Assembly (NCBI RefSeq): GCF_029840635.1
Contig: NZ_JAOCCU010000052.1
Coordinates: 1 to 42,260 of the forward strand
Source: Mitsuaria sp. GD03876
GTDB taxonomy: Bacteria > Pseudomonadota > Gammaproteobacteria > Burkholderiales > Burkholderiaceae_C
DNA: 42,260 nt
Direction of reading: 5' to 3'
Notes under the pieces: model-generated
Database searches by the model: none
What the model was told of the DNA's origin: nothing
The model's input: the letters and a program-made list of their open reading frames with translations, nothing else
Part shown: positions 28,433 through 37,716 of the stretch, piece by piece
How the letters are laid out: each line of letters starts with the position of its first letter
How positions within the stretch are numbered: position 1 is the first letter of the stretch
Program-made: the position numbers and the translations under genes

Positions 28433-28493
28433 GGCCCGACGCCCATACGCCGGCCCACACGCCGGCCCGACCGCGGGCCCCGGCCCCCGGCGC

Positions 28494-29825
28494 TCAGGCC
28501 TCGGCGACCGGCACCTCGCCGCGCAGCGAATGCGCGAAGGCCTCGGTGATGCGCAGCGGGATGATCTGGTGCATCAGCCGCTCGTGGCCCTTGAAGTTGA
28601 CGATGCGGTTGCACTCGGTGCGGCCCATCAGCTCGGTGGCGTCCTTGCGGGCGTGGCCCGACACCAGCACCGGCACCGTCTTGCCGACCATGCTCTCGTT
28701 GTAGCGGACGGCGGTGGCCTCGATCTCGGCCTGCAGCTCCTGCAGCCGGCGCACCTTGACCTCGTGGGGCGTGGCGTCGGCCAGGTTGGCCGCCGGCGTG
28801 CCGGGACGCGGGCTGAAGATGAAGCTGAACGAGGCGTCGAAGGCGACGTCGCGCACCAGCTGCATCGTCTTCTCGTGGTCCTCGTCGGTCTCGCCGGGGA
28901 ACCCGACGATGAAGTCCGAGGCGACGCGGATGTCCGGGCGCACCGCGCGCAGCTTGCGCACGATGCTCTTGAACTGCAGCGCGGTGTAGCCGCGCTTCAT
29001 CGCCATCAGGATGCGGTCCGAGCCGTGCTGCACCGGCAGGTGCACATGGTTCACCAGCTGCGGGATCTTGCCGTAGGCGTCGATCAGGCGCTGGCTGAAC
29101 TCGTTGGGATGGCTGGTCGTGTAGCGGATGCGCTCGATGCCGGGGATCTCGGCCACGTACTCGAGCAGCAGCGCGAAGTCGGCGATCTCGTCCGAGTCGC
29201 CCATCGCGCCCCGATAGGCATTGACGTTCTGGCCCAGCAGCGTCACTTCCTTGACGCCCTGGTCGGCCAGGCCGGCGACTTCCTCGAGCACGTCCTCGAA
29301 CGGCCGGCTGACCTCCTCGCCGCGGGTGTAGGGCACCACGCAATAGGAGCAGTACTTGGAGCAGCCCTCCATGATCGAGACGAAGGCCGAGGCGCCCTCG
29401 ACCTTGGCCGGCGGCAGGTTGTCGAACTTCTCGATCTCGGGGAAGGAGATGTCGACCTGCGGCTTCAGGAGCTGCTGGCGCTGGGCCAGCATCTGGGGCA
29501 GCCGGTGCAGCGTCTGCGGGCCGAAGACGACGTCGACGTAGGGCGCGCGCTCGATGATCGCGGCGCCTTCCTGGCTGGCGACGCAGCCGCCGACGCCGAT
29601 CATCACGCCCTTGGCCTTGAGGTGCTTGATGCGGCCGAGGTCGGAGAACACCTTCTCCTGGGCCTTCTCGCGCACCGAGCAGGTGTTGAACAGCACCAGG
29701 TCGGCCTGCTCGACGTCGGTGGTGGGCTCGTAGCCCTCGGCGGCGCGCAGCACGTCGGCCATCTTGTCCGAGTCGTACTCGTTCATCTGGCAGCCGAAGG
29801 TCTTGATGAAGACTTTCTTGCTCAT
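28494..29825 (-). CDS. miaB: MiaB, tRNA methylthiotransferase
   Basis: MiaB is a radical-SAM enzyme that adds a 2-methylthio group to N6-isopentenyladenosine at tRNA position 37. The 443-residue protein has three domains. The UPF0004 domain carries cluster cysteines C12 ([11 protein letters not shown]), C49 ([12 protein letters not shown]) and C81 (GGCVAS). The radical-SAM domain has C155-x3-C159-x2-C162 ([17 protein letters not shown]). The C-terminal TRAM domain has [30 protein letters not shown] lies eight bases before the ATG. All catalytic cysteines are intact. Confidence 0.97.
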   Translation of the reverse strand: MSKKVFIKTFGCQMNEYDSDKMADVLRAAEGYEPTTDVEQADLVLFNTCSVREKAQEKVFSDLGRIKHLKAKGVMIGVGGCVASQEGAAIIERAPYVDVVFGPQTLHRLPQMLAQRQQLLKPQVDISFPEIEKFDNLPPAKVEGASAFVSIMEGCSKYCSYCVVPYTRGEEVSRPFEDVLEEVAGLADQGVKEVTLLGQNVNAYRGAMGDSDEIADFALLLEYVAEIPGIERIRYTTSHPNEFSQRLIDAYGKIPQLVNHVHLPVQHGSDRILMAMKRGYTALQFKSIVRKLRAVRPDIRVASDFIVGFPGETDEDHEKTMQLVRDVAFDASFSFIFSPRPGTPAANLADATPHEVKVRRLQELQAEIEATAVRYNESMVGKTVPVLVSGHARKDATELMGRTECNRIVNFKGHERLMHQIIPLRITEAFAHSLRGEVPVAEA

Positions 29826-29909
29826 GGGGAACTCCGGGAAAACGGTCGCGGCAATGGCGCGAAGGCCCGCGGCCGCCCTCCCGGGGCGCGCGGGCCGGAC
29901 ATCAAGGGA

Positions 29910-30374
29910 TCAGGGCTTGCGCCAGACCTGGCTGGCCTGGTCGAAGACCAGCTTGGAGGCCTGCTCGGGCGTGCTCGGCCAGGACTTGTTGGCCAGCTCG
30001 ACCTCGTTGAGGACCCAGATGTCCAGCAGCAGGCCGCTGATGTCCGTCGTGTACAGGACGGTGAGCTTCTGGTCGTAGAGCGAGCCCGGGGTGGCGACCA
30101 GGTCGACCGCGTTGCGGATCCGCGCGCCGGGGGCGAGGCGCACCGGCTTGCCGTTGAGCTTGGCGTCCGGCATGACGCCGATGACGAGCTCGCCGCGCAG
30201 CGCGCGCTGCGGGAAGTAGCGGTGGCCGGGAACGATCTGCGCCTGCGCGGCGGTGGGCGTCGCGATCGACGCGACACCGGCCAGGACGGCGGCGACGGAG
30301 AGCAGGGCGGTGCTGGCGGCCATCGCCGTCAGCGAACGACGGCGGGGCGAAGCGGGCGGTGCACAGCGGTACAT
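29910..30374 (-). CDS. Exported protein of unknown function
   Basis: The 154-residue product has a Sec-type signal: a basic start MYRCAPPASPRRR, hydrophobic TALLSVAAVLAGVASIA, and likely cleavage after AQA near residue 46. The mature part of about 110 residues has a soluble mixed alpha/beta pattern without cysteines: VPGHRYFPQRALRGELVIG, ARIRNAVDLVATPGSLYDQ, LTVLYTTDISGLLLDIWVLN. The periodic short strands resemble a small beta-sandwich. It lies 84 bases upstream of miaB on the same strand. Similar unnamed proteins occur in Burkholderiales to my knowledge, but I cannot give a function. Confidence 0.7.
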   Translation of the reverse strand: MYRCAPPASPRRRSLTAMAASTALLSVAAVLAGVASIATPTAAQAQIVPGHRYFPQRALRGELVIGVMPDAKLNGKPVRLAPGARIRNAVDLVATPGSLYDQKLTVLYTTDISGLLLDIWVLNEVELANKSWPSTPEQASKLVFDQASQVWRKP

Positions 30375-30520
30375 GGTGTAGATCCAGTGGCTGCGGAAAT
30401 GCGCAAGGGCGCAAGTGTAGCGGCGAGCGCTCCGGCGCCCGGGCCCGGGGTTGGACCGGCCGGGCGGTGGCCGCGAGGGCCGGATGCGCCTGGGAGGCCT
30501 GGGGGCGCCTTGAAGGCGGC

Positions 30521-31318
30521 TCAGAGCCGGCCGGCCGCGGCGGCCTGGGCGACGGCGGCGGGCGCCGGCTCCGGCAGCACGTACACGACGCCGGCCCCGT
30601 GGCCCAGCACCGGCGTGACGACGCGGTCGAAGAACTCGCCGGCGACGACCACGCAGCCCAGCGAGATCCGGTTGTCGTCCGGCGACGCCGAGGCCAGGCG
30701 CTCGGCGCGGCGCTCGCGGGCGGGGCTGGGCCGCAGGCGATGGATCGCGAACGCGGCGTCGTAGTCGACCCAGATGACGGTCTCGCCCTTCAGGTTGGGA
30801 CCGGGCTGGCTGTCGTAGCGGCCGGCGGGCGTGGTGCGCAGCGCCGGCGGAATGCCGCTGGTCACCATCGCGCCGACACCCGGCGCGACGCTGTCGCCGC
30901 GCGCCAGGCCCAGCAGCGCCGGGGCGGCGCCGGCCAGCCGGCCGTCGGCGAAGAAGACGAAGAGCTTGGCTTCCTTCTTGTCGACGACGGCGAACGGCCG
31001 GCCCTGGGCGTCGGCGTGGTCGAAGGCGGACACCGCCATCGCGCGGGCCTCGGGCGAGGCGGGCTCGCCGCGGAAGTCGACGGCGAACGGGGACGGAGAA
31101 GGCGAAGGGGACGGCGAGCGGGTCGTCTCCACGAGCGCGGGCGCCACGGCCGGCCGGGCAGGCACGGCGGCCGGGCCGATCGCCGGCTCGGCGTACGCGT
31201 GCGACGCGCCCAGCGACAGCGCGATCGCCGCGGCCGCCGCCATCAGCGGCATCGCCGCCTGCATCACCCAGACAAGCCCGCGCCGCGGCGCGGATCCCAA
31301 CGACCCGATCGACTTCAT
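30521..31318 (-). CDS. YkuD-like L,D-transpeptidase-family protein with variant active site
   Basis: The 265-residue product has a Sec signal peptide (basic SAPRR, hydrophobic core, AYA cleavage near residue 43), a low-complexity linker with five Ser-Pro pairs (68-77), and a YkuD-like C-terminal domain. The usual histidine (H193 in FAIHRLRP) and catalytic cysteine (C222) are present, but the SHGC-R core reads ISLGCVVV: His is replaced by Leu and the Arg by Val. This resembles a subgroup with GC-[IV]-N-V type motifs; activity as a peptidoglycan transpeptidase is uncertain. I start at the ATG at 31318; a TTG at 31366 would add 16 residues. Confidence 0.75.
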   Translation of the reverse strand: MKSIGSLGSAPRRGLVWVMQAAMPLMAAAAAIALSLGASHAYAEPAIGPAAVPARPAVAPALVETTRSPSPSPSPSPFAVDFRGEPASPEARAMAVSAFDHADAQGRPFAVVDKKEAKLFVFFADGRLAGAAPALLGLARGDSVAPGVGAMVTSGIPPALRTTPAGRYDSQPGPNLKGETVIWVDYDAAFAIHRLRPSPARERRAERLASASPDDNRISLGCVVVAGEFFDRVVTPVLGHGAGVVYVLPEPAPAAVAQAAAAGRL

Positions 31319-31519
31319 GAACTGCCCGATGTCTTTCTGGCGGACCGGATTTGTCTGCTCCGGCAAGGAAGCCGGGCTGTCCGCTGGGGCCGCATATTAA
31401 GGAGCGACAGACGGTTTCAACTGTCGATGAATGCGCGCAAAGGCCGGGACTTTCCCGCGAATTTGTAAACCGGGCGAAGAGCGGCAGGAATCGACGGTCG
31501 GCAGGTGCGCCAAGGGAAC

Positions 31520-31539
31520 TTCCCCATGGTTCCCCATGG
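31520..31539. repeat. Tandem 10-base repeat TTCCCCATGG x2
   Basis: Two exact copies of TTCCCCATGG stand head to tail, each containing the palindrome CCATGG. They lie about 135 bases upstream of the RND start and next to the palindromes at 31545-31568. Confidence 0.85.
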
Positions 31540-31544
31540 TTCGC

Positions 31545-31568
31545 CCGTACGCGTACGGTCATTACCGT
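31545..31568. promoter_or_regulatory. Overlapping palindromes, candidate operator for the RND operon
   Basis: CCGTACGCGTACGG (31545-31558) is a perfect 14-base palindrome. It overlaps a second inverted repeat ACGGT-CATT-ACCGT (31555-31568). Paired palindromes of this size before an efflux operon resemble TetR-type operators, but no regulator gene is adjacent, so the binding protein is unknown. Confidence 0.5.
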
Positions 31569-31671
31569 GCAGCAACATGGGTGACTCGGGCGACACAGAA
31601 AATCCGCGTCCGGATTCACCGATTTCCAGAACCTAGAGAACGACGATGACGACGATCGTGGGGAGCCGGCC

Positions 31672-34600
31672 ATGCTGATGGAAGCGGTGCGCATCGCGCT
31701 ACGACGCCCATACACCTTCTTCGTGCTGGCGCTGTTGCTGCTGATCCTGGGACCGCTGGCGGCGATGCGCACGCCGACCGACATCTTCCCGGAGATCCGG
31801 GTGCCGGTGATCGCGGTGGCCTGGCAGTACACCGGGCTGCCGCCGGACCAGATGGCGGGGCGGATCTCGACGCTGTTCCAGCGCTCGCTGACGACCACCG
31901 TCAACGACATCGAGCACATCGAGGCCAACACCTATCCCGGCGTCTCGGTGGTGAAGATCTTCTTCCAGCCGGGGGTGAACATCTCGGTGGCGAACGCGCA
32001 GGTCACCGCGATCGCGCAGGTGGCGGTGCGGCAGATGCCGGCTGGCACGACGCCGCCGCTGATCCTGAACTACAACGCCGCGACGGTGCCGATCCTGCAG
32101 CTGGCGCTGTCGGGCAAGGGCCTGTCGGAGCAGCAGCTGTTCGACCTGGGCTTCAACACGATCCGCACGCCGCTGGTGACGGTGCCCGGCGCCGCGATCC
32201 CGCTGCCGTACGGCGGCAAGCAGCGCCAGGTGCAGATCGACGTCAACCCGGCGGCGCTGCAGGCGCGCGGGCTGTCCGCGCAGGACGTCGCCAGCGCGCT
32301 GGCCACGCAGAACGTGCTCACCCCGATCGGCACGCAGAAGATCGGCGAGCTGGAGTACACGCTGCAGCTCAACAGCGCCCCGTCCGCGATCGAGGACCTG
32401 GGCCGGCTGCCGGTGAAGGTGGCGGGCGGCTCGACGATCTACCTGCGCGACGTCGCCGACGTGCACGACGGCAACGCGCCGCAGACCAACATCGTCCACG
32501 TGGACGGCGGGCGCTCGGTGCTGATGTCGGTGCTGAAGAACGGCGCCGCGTCGACGCTGGCGATCGTCGACGGCGTGCGCGCCCGGCTGGCCGAGCTGCG
32601 GCCCTCGCTGCCCGACGAGCTCGAGGTCAAGCCGATCAACGACCAGTCGGTGTTCGTGCGCGCCGCCATCAAGGGCGTGGCGATCGAAGGGGCCATCGCC
32701 GCCGCGCTGACCAGCGCGATGATCCTGCTGTTCCTGGGCAGCTGGCGCTCGACGGTGATCATCGCGGTGTCGATCCCGCTGTCGATCCTGGGCTCGATCC
32801 TGGGCCTGGCGGCGATCGGCGAGACGCTGAACCTGATGACGCTCGGTGGCCTGGCGCTGGCGGTGGGCATCCTGGTCGACGACGCGACGGTGACGATCGA
32901 GAACATCAACTGGCACCTGGAGCACGGCAAGGGCGTCGAGGACGCGATCATGGACGGCGCGCGCCAGATCGTGACGCCGGCCTTCGTCTCGCTGCTGTGC
33001 ATCTGCATCGTGTTCATCCCGATGTTCTTCCTGGAAGGCGTGTCGCGTTTCCTGTTCGTGCCGATGGCCGAGGCGGTGATCTTCGCGATGGTGTGCTCCT
33101 TCATCCTGTCGCGCACGCTGGTGCCGACGATGGCGAAATACCTGCTGCGGCCGCACGCGCCGCTGACCGACGGCCATGGCCACCTGGCGCAGCCGCCGTC
33201 GCGCAATCCGCTGGTGCGTTTCCAGCGCAACTTCGAGGCCCGCTTCGAGCGCGTGCGCGAGAGCTACCGCCAGCTGCTCGAGACGGCGCTGGGCAGCCGC
33301 AAGCCCTTCCTGATCGGCTTCGCGGCGGTGGTGCTGGTGTCCTTCGCGCTGGTGCCCTTCATCGGCAGCAACTTCTTCCCGCAGGTCGATTCCGGCCAGA
33401 TCCTGATGCACGCGCGGGTGCCGGTGGGCACGCGGGTCGAGGAGACCGCCGCGCGCTTCGCGCGGATCGAGCAGGCGATCCGCCGCGTGATCCCGTCGGA
33501 CCGGATCGAGACGATGGTCGACAACATCGGCCTGCCGCCGTCGTCGATCAACCTGACCTACAACAACACCGGCGTGCTGGGCACCTCCGACGGCGACTTC
33601 CAGATCGCGCTGAAGGAAGGCCACGCGCCGACGGCCGACTACGTGCGCCAGCTGCGCGAGGTGCTGCCGCGCGAGTTCCCGGACACGACCTTCTCGTTCC
33701 CGCCGGCCGACATCGTCAGCCAGATCCTGAACTTCGGCGCGCCCGCGCCGATCGACGTGCAGGTGCGGGGCCGCGACGTCGACGCCAACTTCGCCTACGC
33801 GCAGCGGCTGCTCAAGCGGATCAAGGCGATCCCGGGCGTGGCGGACGCGCGCATCCAGCAGTCCAACCAGGCGCCGGTGTTCAACGTCGACGTCGACCGC
33901 ACGCAGGCGCAGCTGCTGGGCCTGACCACGCGCGACGTGGCCAACAGCCTGGTGGTGAACCTGGCCGGCAGCAGCCAGGTCGCGCCGACCTTCTGGCTGA
34001 ATCCGCAGAACGGCGTCAGCTACTCGATCGTGATGCAGACGCCGCAGCACCAGCTCGATTCGCTGGCCGCGCTGGGCAACCTGCCGATCGGCAACGGCGC
34101 GGCCGCGGGCGGCGCGACGCTGGGCGGGCTGGCCAGCTTCCAGCGCGCGACCGGTCCGGCGCTGATCAGCCAGTACGACGTGCAGACGATGGTGCAGATC
34201 CATGCGACGACGCAGGACCGCGACCTCGGCGCGGTGGCCGGCGACATCCGCCGCGTGCTGGCCGAGCTCAAGGGCGAGGTGCCCAAGGGGTCCAACGTGC
34301 AGCTGCTGGGCCAGGTGCGGACGATGGACCGCGCGTTCTCGGGCCTGCTGTTCGGGCTGCTGGGCGCGGTGGTGCTGATCTACCTGCTGATCGTCGTGAA
34401 CTTCCAGTCCTGGCTGGACCCGGCGGTGATCGTGTCGGCGCTGCCGGCGGCGCTGGCGGGCATCGTGTGGATGCTCTTCGCGACCGGGACCACGCTGTCG
34501 GTGCCCGCGCTGACCGGGGCGATCATGTGCATGGGCGTGGCCACGGCCAACAGCGTGCTGGTGATCAGCTTCGCGCGGGAACGGCTGGAGGTCCTGGGCG

Positions 34601-34932
34601 ACGCCACCACCGCGGCGCTGGAGGCCGGCTTCGTGCGCTTCCGCCCGGTGCTGATGACGGCGCTGGCGATGGTCATCGGCATGCTGCCGATGGCGCTGGG
34701 CCTGGGCGAGGGCGGCGAGCAGAACGCGCCGCTCGGACGCGCGGTGATCGGCGGCCTGGTGTTCGCGACCTTCGCGACGCTGGTCTTCGTGCCGGTGGTC
34801 TTCAGCCTCGTGCATCGCCACCACCGTCACCACCGCGAGGCCGCGGACGCGGCTTCCCCTGAATCGAACGACTTGACCGCCGGCGCCGCGACCGCGCTGC
34901 CCGGGGCCGGAGATCCTTCCCATGCGAACTGA
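31672..34932 (+). CDS. RND-family efflux pump, inner-membrane transporter
   Basis: The 1086-residue protein is a hydrophobe/amphiphile-efflux RND permease of the AcrB/MexB superfamily, exporting drugs or other compounds by proton antiport. It has a first membrane segment (TFFVLALLLLILGPLAAMRTPTDIFPEI), a large periplasmic loop with the porter subdomains, a membrane block with the paired proton-relay aspartates in AVGILVDDATVTIENI (TM4), a second periplasmic loop from LVPFIGSNFFPQVDSGQ, and final segments (GAVVLIYLLIVVNFQSW onward). The C-terminus is His-rich (HRHHRHHRE). GGGGAG precedes the ATG by six bases. The order permease-adaptor-outer factor is the reverse of classic mexAB-oprM. The substrate cannot be read from sequence. 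Confidence 0.93.
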   Translation: MLMEAVRIALRRPYTFFVLALLLLILGPLAAMRTPTDIFPEIRVPVIAVAWQYTGLPPDQMAGRISTLFQRSLTTTVNDIEHIEANTYPGVSVVKIFFQPGVNISVANAQVTAIAQVAVRQMPAGTTPPLILNYNAATVPILQLALSGKGLSEQQLFDLGFNTIRTPLVTVPGAAIPLPYGGKQRQVQIDVNPAALQARGLSAQDVASALATQNVLTPIGTQKIGELEYTLQLNSAPSAIEDLGRLPVKVAGGSTIYLRDVADVHDGNAPQTNIVHVDGGRSVLMSVLKNGAASTLAIVDGVRARLAELRPSLPDELEVKPINDQSVFVRAAIKGVAIEGAIAAALTSAMILLFLGSWRSTVIIAVSIPLSILGSILGLAAIGETLNLMTLGGLALAVGILVDDATVTIENINWHLEHGKGVEDAIMDGARQIVTPAFVSLLCICIVFIPMFFLEGVSRFLFVPMAEAVIFAMVCSFILSRTLVPTMAKYLLRPHAPLTDGHGHLAQPPSRNPLVRFQRNFEARFERVRESYRQLLETALGSRKPFLIGFAAVVLVSFALVPFIGSNFFPQVDSGQILMHARVPVGTRVEETAARFARIEQAIRRVIPSDRIETMVDNIGLPPSSINLTYNNTGVLGTSDGDFQIALKEGHAPTADYVRQLREVLPREFPDTTFSFPPADIVSQILNFGAPAPIDVQVRGRDVDANFAYAQRLLKRIKAIPGVADARIQQSNQAPVFNVDVDRTQAQLLGLTTRDVANSLVVNLAGSSQVAPTFWLNPQNGVSYSIVMQTPQHQLDSLAALGNLPIGNGAAAGGATLGGLASFQRATGPALISQYDVQTMVQIHATTQDRDLGAVAGDIRRVLAELKGEVPKGSNVQLLGQVRTMDRAFSGLLFGLLGAVVLIYLLIVVNFQSWLDPAVIVSALPAALAGIVWMLFATGTTLSVPALTGAIMCMGVATANSVLVISFARERLEVLGDATTAALEAGFVRFRPVLMTALAMVIGMLPMALGLGEGGEQNAPLGRAVIGGLVFATFATLVFVPVVFSLVHRHHRHHREAADAASPESNDLTAGAATALPGAGDPSHAN

Positions 34933-36151
34933 TGCCCCTTCCGCCGTCCCGGCGTCCCGTCCGCCGCGCTTCAAGCTGGCCGCGACCGTCGCGGCGGTGC
35001 TCGCGATCGCCGTGGTGGCGGCGGGCCTGTGGGCCCGCAAGTCCAACGCCGAGCAACTGCAGACCACGGCCGCCGAGCGCGGCCAGCCCAGCGTCGCGCT
35101 GGTCGCGCCGCAGCCGCTGGCCGAAGGCGGCCTGGAACTGCCCGCGCGCATCGAGGCCTGGTCGCGCGCGCCGATCTACGCGCGCGTCAGCGGCTACCTG
35201 AAGCGCTGGAACGTCGACATCGGCGGCAAGGTCCAGGCCGGGCAGCTGCTGGCGGAGCTCGAGACGCCCGACCTCGACCAGCAGCTGATGCAGGCCAAGG
35301 CGGAGCTCGCGACCGCGCGCAGCAACGCGGCGCTGGCGGCGAGCACCGCCAAGCGCTGGCAGGGACTGCTGGCGTCGGACTCGGTGTCGAAGCAGGAAGT
35401 CGACGAGCGCACCGGCGACATGACCGCCAAGCAGTCGCAGGTCGCGGCGCTGCAGGCCAATGTCGACCGCATCGAGGCGCTCAAGCGCTTCACACGGCTG
35501 ACCGCGCCATTCGACGGCGTCGTGACCGCGCGCAACACCGACGTGGGCGCGCTGATCAACATCGGCGGCGCGCCGGGCAGCGAGCTGTTCGTCGTCTCCG
35601 ACATGCGGCGGCTGCGGGTCTACGTCAACGTGCCGCAGCGCCAGGTCGCGCAGGTGCGCGTGGGCGACAAGGCGGTGCTGACGGTGCCGGAGCGGCCGGG
35701 CCGGCGTTTCGCGGCGACGGTGCAGTCGCTGGCGCAGTCGATCAACACGGCCAGCGGCGCGATGCTGGTGCAGCTGGCCGTCGACAACGACAAGGACGAG
35801 CTGCTGCCGGGCGGCTTCGCGACGGTGCGCTTCGACGGCAACGGCGCCTCGGGCGGCGCGCAGGCGGGCACGAATGGGGCGGGCGGCGTGTCGCTGCCGC
35901 CAGGCGCGGTGATCATCAACAAGGACGGGGTGCAGGTCGCCACCGTCGACGCCGGCAACCGGGTGCGGCTGCGCAAGGTCACGATCGCGCGCGACATGGG
36001 CACGCGCATCGAGCTGGGCGCGGGCCTGACCGCGGCGGACCGCGTCATCGCGAATCCGCCGGACGGCATCGCCGAGGGCGACGTGGTGCGCATCGCGCAG
36101 GCGTCCGCGACGCCGAACGCCCCGGCCGCGTCCGCGAAGGGGCGCCCGTGA
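34922..36151 (+). CDS. RND periplasmic adaptor (membrane-fusion protein)
   Basis: This 409-residue HlyD/AcrA-type adaptor joins the permease to the outer-membrane channel. It has an N-terminal membrane anchor (LAATVAAVLAIAVVAAGLWA, 19-38), no lipobox, a biotinyl-lipoyl half-motif (IEAWSRAPIYARVSGYLKRWNVDIGGKVQAGQLLAEL, 77-113), an alpha-helical hairpin (about 117-186), the second lipoyl half (RLTAPFDGVVTARNTDVGALI) and beta-barrel and membrane-proximal domains. The ATG lies 11 bases inside the permease gene's end, showing coupling. Acidic and Pro/Ala-rich tails are minor. Confidence 0.93.
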   Translation: MRTDAPSAVPASRPPRFKLAATVAAVLAIAVVAAGLWARKSNAEQLQTTAAERGQPSVALVAPQPLAEGGLELPARIEAWSRAPIYARVSGYLKRWNVDIGGKVQAGQLLAELETPDLDQQLMQAKAELATARSNAALAASTAKRWQGLLASDSVSKQEVDERTGDMTAKQSQVAALQANVDRIEALKRFTRLTAPFDGVVTARNTDVGALINIGGAPGSELFVVSDMRRLRVYVNVPQRQVAQVRVGDKAVLTVPERPGRRFAATVQSLAQSINTASGAMLVQLAVDNDKDELLPGGFATVRFDGNGASGGAQAGTNGAGGVSLPPGAVIINKDGVQVATVDAGNRVRLRKVTIARDMGTRIELGAGLTAADRVIANPPDGIAEGDVVRIAQASATPNAPAASAKGRP

Positions 36152-37716
36152 TCCCGCGCCGCCGCGTGTCGGCGACCGGTGGGGTCGTCGCCGTGCCCGT
36201 TTTCGCACCCGACGCCATGCCGAATGCCGTGTCCGGCGCTGCGCCCAACGCCGTGCCTGGCGCAGTGCGGCGGGCTGGCCTGGTCGCGCTCGCGTTGGCC
36301 GCGCTGGTCGCCGGTTGCGCGCAGGCCCCGAAGGAGCAACTGCCCGAGGTGCCGATGGCGTCGGCTTTCAAGGAAGCGCGCGGTCCCTGGGTCGAGGCGG
36401 GCGCCTCGACGGCGGCGCCGATCGCGCTCGACGGCTGGTGGCAGGTCTACGGCGATGCCGAACTCGACGCGCTGCAGCAGCGGCTGGTCGAGAACAGTCC
36501 CGATCTCGCCTCGGCGCTCGCGCGCTACCAGCAGGCGAGGGCGGCGACCGACACGCTGCGCGCCGCGCAGTCGCCGACGCTGAACACCTCGCTCAACGGG
36601 CAGCGGGACCGGCAGTCGGAGAAGCGTCCGCTGCGGGTGCTCGGGCCGACGTCGCCCGATTGGTACAACAGCGCGACGCTGGGCCTGGACCTGAGCTACG
36701 AGGTCGACCTGTGGGGCCGCGTCTCGCAGCAGGTGCGCGCGGGCGTGGCGTCCGAACGCGCGGCCGCGGCGGACCTGGCCGCGGCGCGGCTGGCGCTGCA
36801 GGCGCAGCTGGCCGATTCGATGCTGCAACTGCGCGGCCTGGACCGCGACAACGCGTTGCTCGCCGATGCCGAGGAGGCCTATGCGCGAGCGTTCGACCTG
36901 ATCTCGCGGCGGCACGACGCGGGCATCGCCTCGGGCCTGGACCAGGCGCGGGCCGAGGGCCAGCTGGAATCGGCGCGCTCCCAGCGGCGCCAGTCGCAGG
37001 CGCAGCGCGCGGTGCTGGAGCACGCGATCGCCGCGCTGGTCGGCGCGAACGCATCGACGTTCCGGATCGAGCCGTCGACGGCGCGGGACCTGGCGATGCC
37101 CGTGGTGCCGCCGGGCCTGCCGTCGACGTTGCTGGAGCGGCGTCCCGACATCGCGGCGGCGCGCCAGCGCGTGGTGGCCGCGACGGCGACGCTGGGCGCG
37201 GCGAAGACGGCGTTCTTCCCCTCGGTGGTGCTGAGCGCGCAGGGCGGATTCCAGAGCAGCGATTTCGGCCGCTTCATCGAGGCGCCCAATCTGTTCTGGG
37301 CGATCGGCCCGACGCTGGCGCTGAACCTGCTGGACGGCGGCCGCCGCAAGGCGGAGGAAGCGCGCGCGACGGCGGCGCTCGACGAGTCCGCACAGCGCTA
37401 CCGCGGCACGGTGCTGGCGGCGTTCCAGCAGGTCGAGGACCAACTGGTGCTGCTCGACCGGTATGGCGAGGCGCTGGAGGCGGAGAAGAAGTCGGTCGAC
37501 GCGGCGGAGCGCTCGCTGGCGCTGGCGACGAACCGGTACCGCGCGGGCGCGGCGGCCTATCTGGAGGTCGTGACCTCGCAGACGGCGGGCCTGCAGGCGC
37601 GGCGCAGCGCGGTGGACCTGGCCACGCGCCAGCGCCGCGCGACGGTGGCGCTGGTCCGGGCGCTCGGCGGCGGGTGGCGCGAGACGGCGGAGATGAAGGC
37701 GGACGCCGCGCGCTGA
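36148..37716 (+). CDS. Outer-membrane efflux lipoprotein, NodT/OprM type
   Basis: The 522-residue protein is the trimeric outer-membrane channel of the pump. It carries a lipobox LVAGC (acylated C57 from the GTG start), and two OEP repeats: DGWWQVYGDAELDALQQRLVENSPDLASALARYQQAR, then SYEVDLWGRVSQQVRAG, ERRPDIAAARQRVVAATATLGAAKTAFFPSV and NLLDGGRRKAEEARA. The GTG at 36148 overlaps the adaptor stop (GTGA), but the resulting pre-lipobox stretch is long. An ATG at 36217 would give a more normal 34-residue signal peptide. The region contains a short PNAVSGAAPNAVPGA duplication. Confidence 0.92.
   Translation: MIPRRRVSATGGVVAVPVFAPDAMPNAVSGAAPNAVPGAVRRAGLVALALAALVAGCAQAPKEQLPEVPMASAFKEARGPWVEAGASTAAPIALDGWWQVYGDAELDALQQRLVENSPDLASALARYQQARAATDTLRAAQSPTLNTSLNGQRDRQSEKRPLRVLGPTSPDWYNSATLGLDLSYEVDLWGRVSQQVRAGVASERAAAADLAAARLALQAQLADSMLQLRGLDRDNALLADAEEAYARAFDLISRRHDAGIASGLDQARAEGQLESARSQRRQSQAQRAVLEHAIAALVGANASTFRIEPSTARDLAMPVVPPGLPSTLLERRPDIAAARQRVVAATATLGAAKTAFFPSVVLSAQGGFQSSDFGRFIEAPNLFWAIGPTLALNLLDGGRRKAEEARATAALDESAQRYRGTVLAAFQQVEDQLVLLDRYGEALEAEKKSVDAAERSLALATNRYRAGAAAYLEVVTSQTAGLQARRSAVDLATRQRRATVALVRALGGGWRETAEMKADAAR

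Larger units (their letters stand above)
31319..31671. other. 353-base intergenic region with repeats before the RND operon
   Basis: No convincing gene. It holds the divergent control region of the transpeptidase-like gene and the RND operon. Visible elements are an inverted repeat GACAG-N10-CTGTC near 31419-31438, a tandem repeat at 31520-31539, a palindrome cluster at 31545-31568 and the ribosome site GGGGAG (31660-31665) six bases before the RND start codon. Confidence 0.7.

Noticed and set aside
28441-28493. Repeated CACGCCGGCCC units and small hairpin after the membrane-protein gene
   Set aside because: The stem is only six bases, there is no T-tract, and such GC-rich repeats are common by chance at this base composition.
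31699-35151. Very long open frame on the minus strand opposite the RND permease (about 1150 codons)
   Set aside because: It is an antisense shadow of a high-GC gene. Its translation is His/Arg/Gln-rich with no domain, and the plus-strand RND protein is unmistakable.
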